DNA from: Cyanobium sp. FGCU52
Lineage (GTDB): Bacteria > Cyanobacteriota > Cyanobacteriia > PCC-6307 > Cyanobiaceae
Direction: 5' to 3'
Assembly: GCA_024958715.1 (NCBI GenBank)
Contig: JANWUS010000001.1
Location: forward strand, 1 to 44,555
DNA: 44,555 bases
Positions 44,278-44,555 of the stretch are shown here, piece by piece (positions within the stretch are counted from its first letter, which is position 1; each line of letters opens with the position of its first letter). The notes under the pieces were generated by a model. It was given only the letters and a program-made list of their open reading frames with translations, made no database searches and was not told the DNA's origin. The position numbers were made by a program, and so were the translations under genes.

Positions 44278-44331
44278 TCAGCCGGCGTTCTCCGCGATCA
44301 GCAGACCCTGAATGGAATGACTGTGGCTCAC
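44278..44331 (-). CDS. Possible 17-residue peptide with strong ribosome site
   Basis: GTG at 44331 to TGA at 44278 encodes MSHSHSIQGLLIAENAG. The message has AGGAGGAGG (44345-44337) ending 5 nt before the GTG, the strongest Shine-Dalgarno I saw in the window. No similarity recognised. It is preceded by two hairpins and followed by a terminator-like stem, so it looks like a short independent transcript. It might be a leader peptide, a small functional peptide, or chance within a regulatory RNA. Confidence 0.4.
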   Translation of the reverse strand: MSHSHSIQGLLIAENAG

Positions 44332-44369
44332 GGACACCTCCTCCTGGTGGGATGGTTGCCAGCCGGCGA

Positions 44370-44399
44370 TACCTTCGGAACCGGCCGTACCCGAAGGTA
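44370..44399 (-). ncRNA. Leader hairpin of the small-peptide unit
   Basis: A perfect 9-bp stem TACCTTCGG/CCGAAGGTA with a 12-nt loop lies 25 nt before the ribosome site of the 17-codon frame. Confidence 0.45.
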
Positions 44400-44418
44400 C
44401 GAGCGGCCCCGCATCACT

Positions 44419-44460
44419 GCTGACGGAACCCCGCGATCTTATCGGGATTGATCCGTCAGC
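44419..44460 (-). ncRNA. Extended inverted repeat upstream of the small-peptide unit
   Basis: Arms 44419-44427 and 44452-44460 are a perfect 9-bp inverted repeat (GCTGACGGA/TCCGTCAGC); the 24-nt interior can extend the stem with CCCG/CGGG. It also contains a minus-strand TAAGAT that could be a -10 box, so it is either a structured RNA leader or a promoter with an operator. Confidence 0.45.
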
Positions 44461-44555
44461 CGCGTCGGGCCGTCCTGCAGGGAGGACGCATGGACATCCC
44501 GCAACTTGATTAGGTAGCAAGCTCCGCGTCCCTCAGGAGGCGCTCTGGCCTCGCA

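Overview
The window comes from a GC-rich unicellular cyanobacterium, most likely a picocyanobacterium of the Cyanobium/Synechococcus type. The evidence is psbU (photosystem II), a 30-residue petL (cytochrome b6f), ndhO and a CRR7-family gene (NDH-1), zeta-carotene desaturase, a PucC-like carrier, a VKOR-thioredoxin fusion, several families known mainly from cyanobacteria (DUF3120, DUF4346, DUF751, the PDZ/radical SAM family TIGR03279, HpsJ-like), and tandem SomA/SomB-type porins with an SLH domain. About 45 protein genes are packed with very short gaps. No tRNA, rRNA, CRISPR array, phage gene or intact insertion sequence was seen.

Layout. 72-6373 (minus) is a five-gene run, uppP - TIGR03279 radical SAM - tolC - pucC-like - inositol-phosphatase-like, with 4-nt overlaps at its end. 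6.4-9.5 kb (plus) holds DUF3120, psbU with a clear terminator, and nadB. VKOR and rimO diverge at 10.5 kb, and rimO is coupled to an MFS gene whose 3' end overlaps petL on the other strand. 13.4-19 kb has a B12-type radical SAM gene, DUF4346, a GNAT-like protein, two small exported proteins and an HpsJ-like coiled-coil protein. 19-24.8 kb has a RibD-like reductase and a double-domain 6-pyruvoyl/carboxy-tetrahydropterin synthase diverging from aroK, then CRR7, GST, DUF751-rbfA and a family 3 glycoside hydrolase. 24.9-27 kb is a glycosyltransferase/TPR gene coupled to hemD. 26.9-29.5 kb (minus) is zds-SRPBCC-lipoprotein, diverging from a SufA/ErpA-like carrier across a symmetrical promoter region. 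30-34.6 kb has a TPR protein, a LpxB-related protein, a small membrane protein, a TIGR01777 epimerase, a CPA1 antiporter and ndhO. 34.6-41.2 kb has a J-domain protein followed by the porin cluster: a broken porin fragment and three complete porins. 41.3-44.1 kb holds a GT39-like membrane glycosyltransferase and an unnamed polytopic membrane protein. The last 500 bases carry a strongly structured intergenic region with a 17-codon reading frame.

How it fits together. Most genes are core cyanobacterial housekeeping: photosynthetic electron transport, pigment, NAD and haem synthesis, envelope lipid carriers, ribosome maturation. The regulatory signals are consistent: short leaders, -10 boxes of the TAGGNT/TAGNNT type (often containing CTAG), start-stop overlaps, and convergent genes that share 3' ends. 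The accessory and most interesting part is the porin cluster. It shows a 218-bp block conserved almost base for base in three otherwise divergent genes, a decayed fourth copy, and in two genes a leader element matching the site that the cyanobacterial small RNA Yfr1 is known to bind in porin mRNAs. The second point of interest is the structured small-peptide unit near 44.2-44.5 kb.
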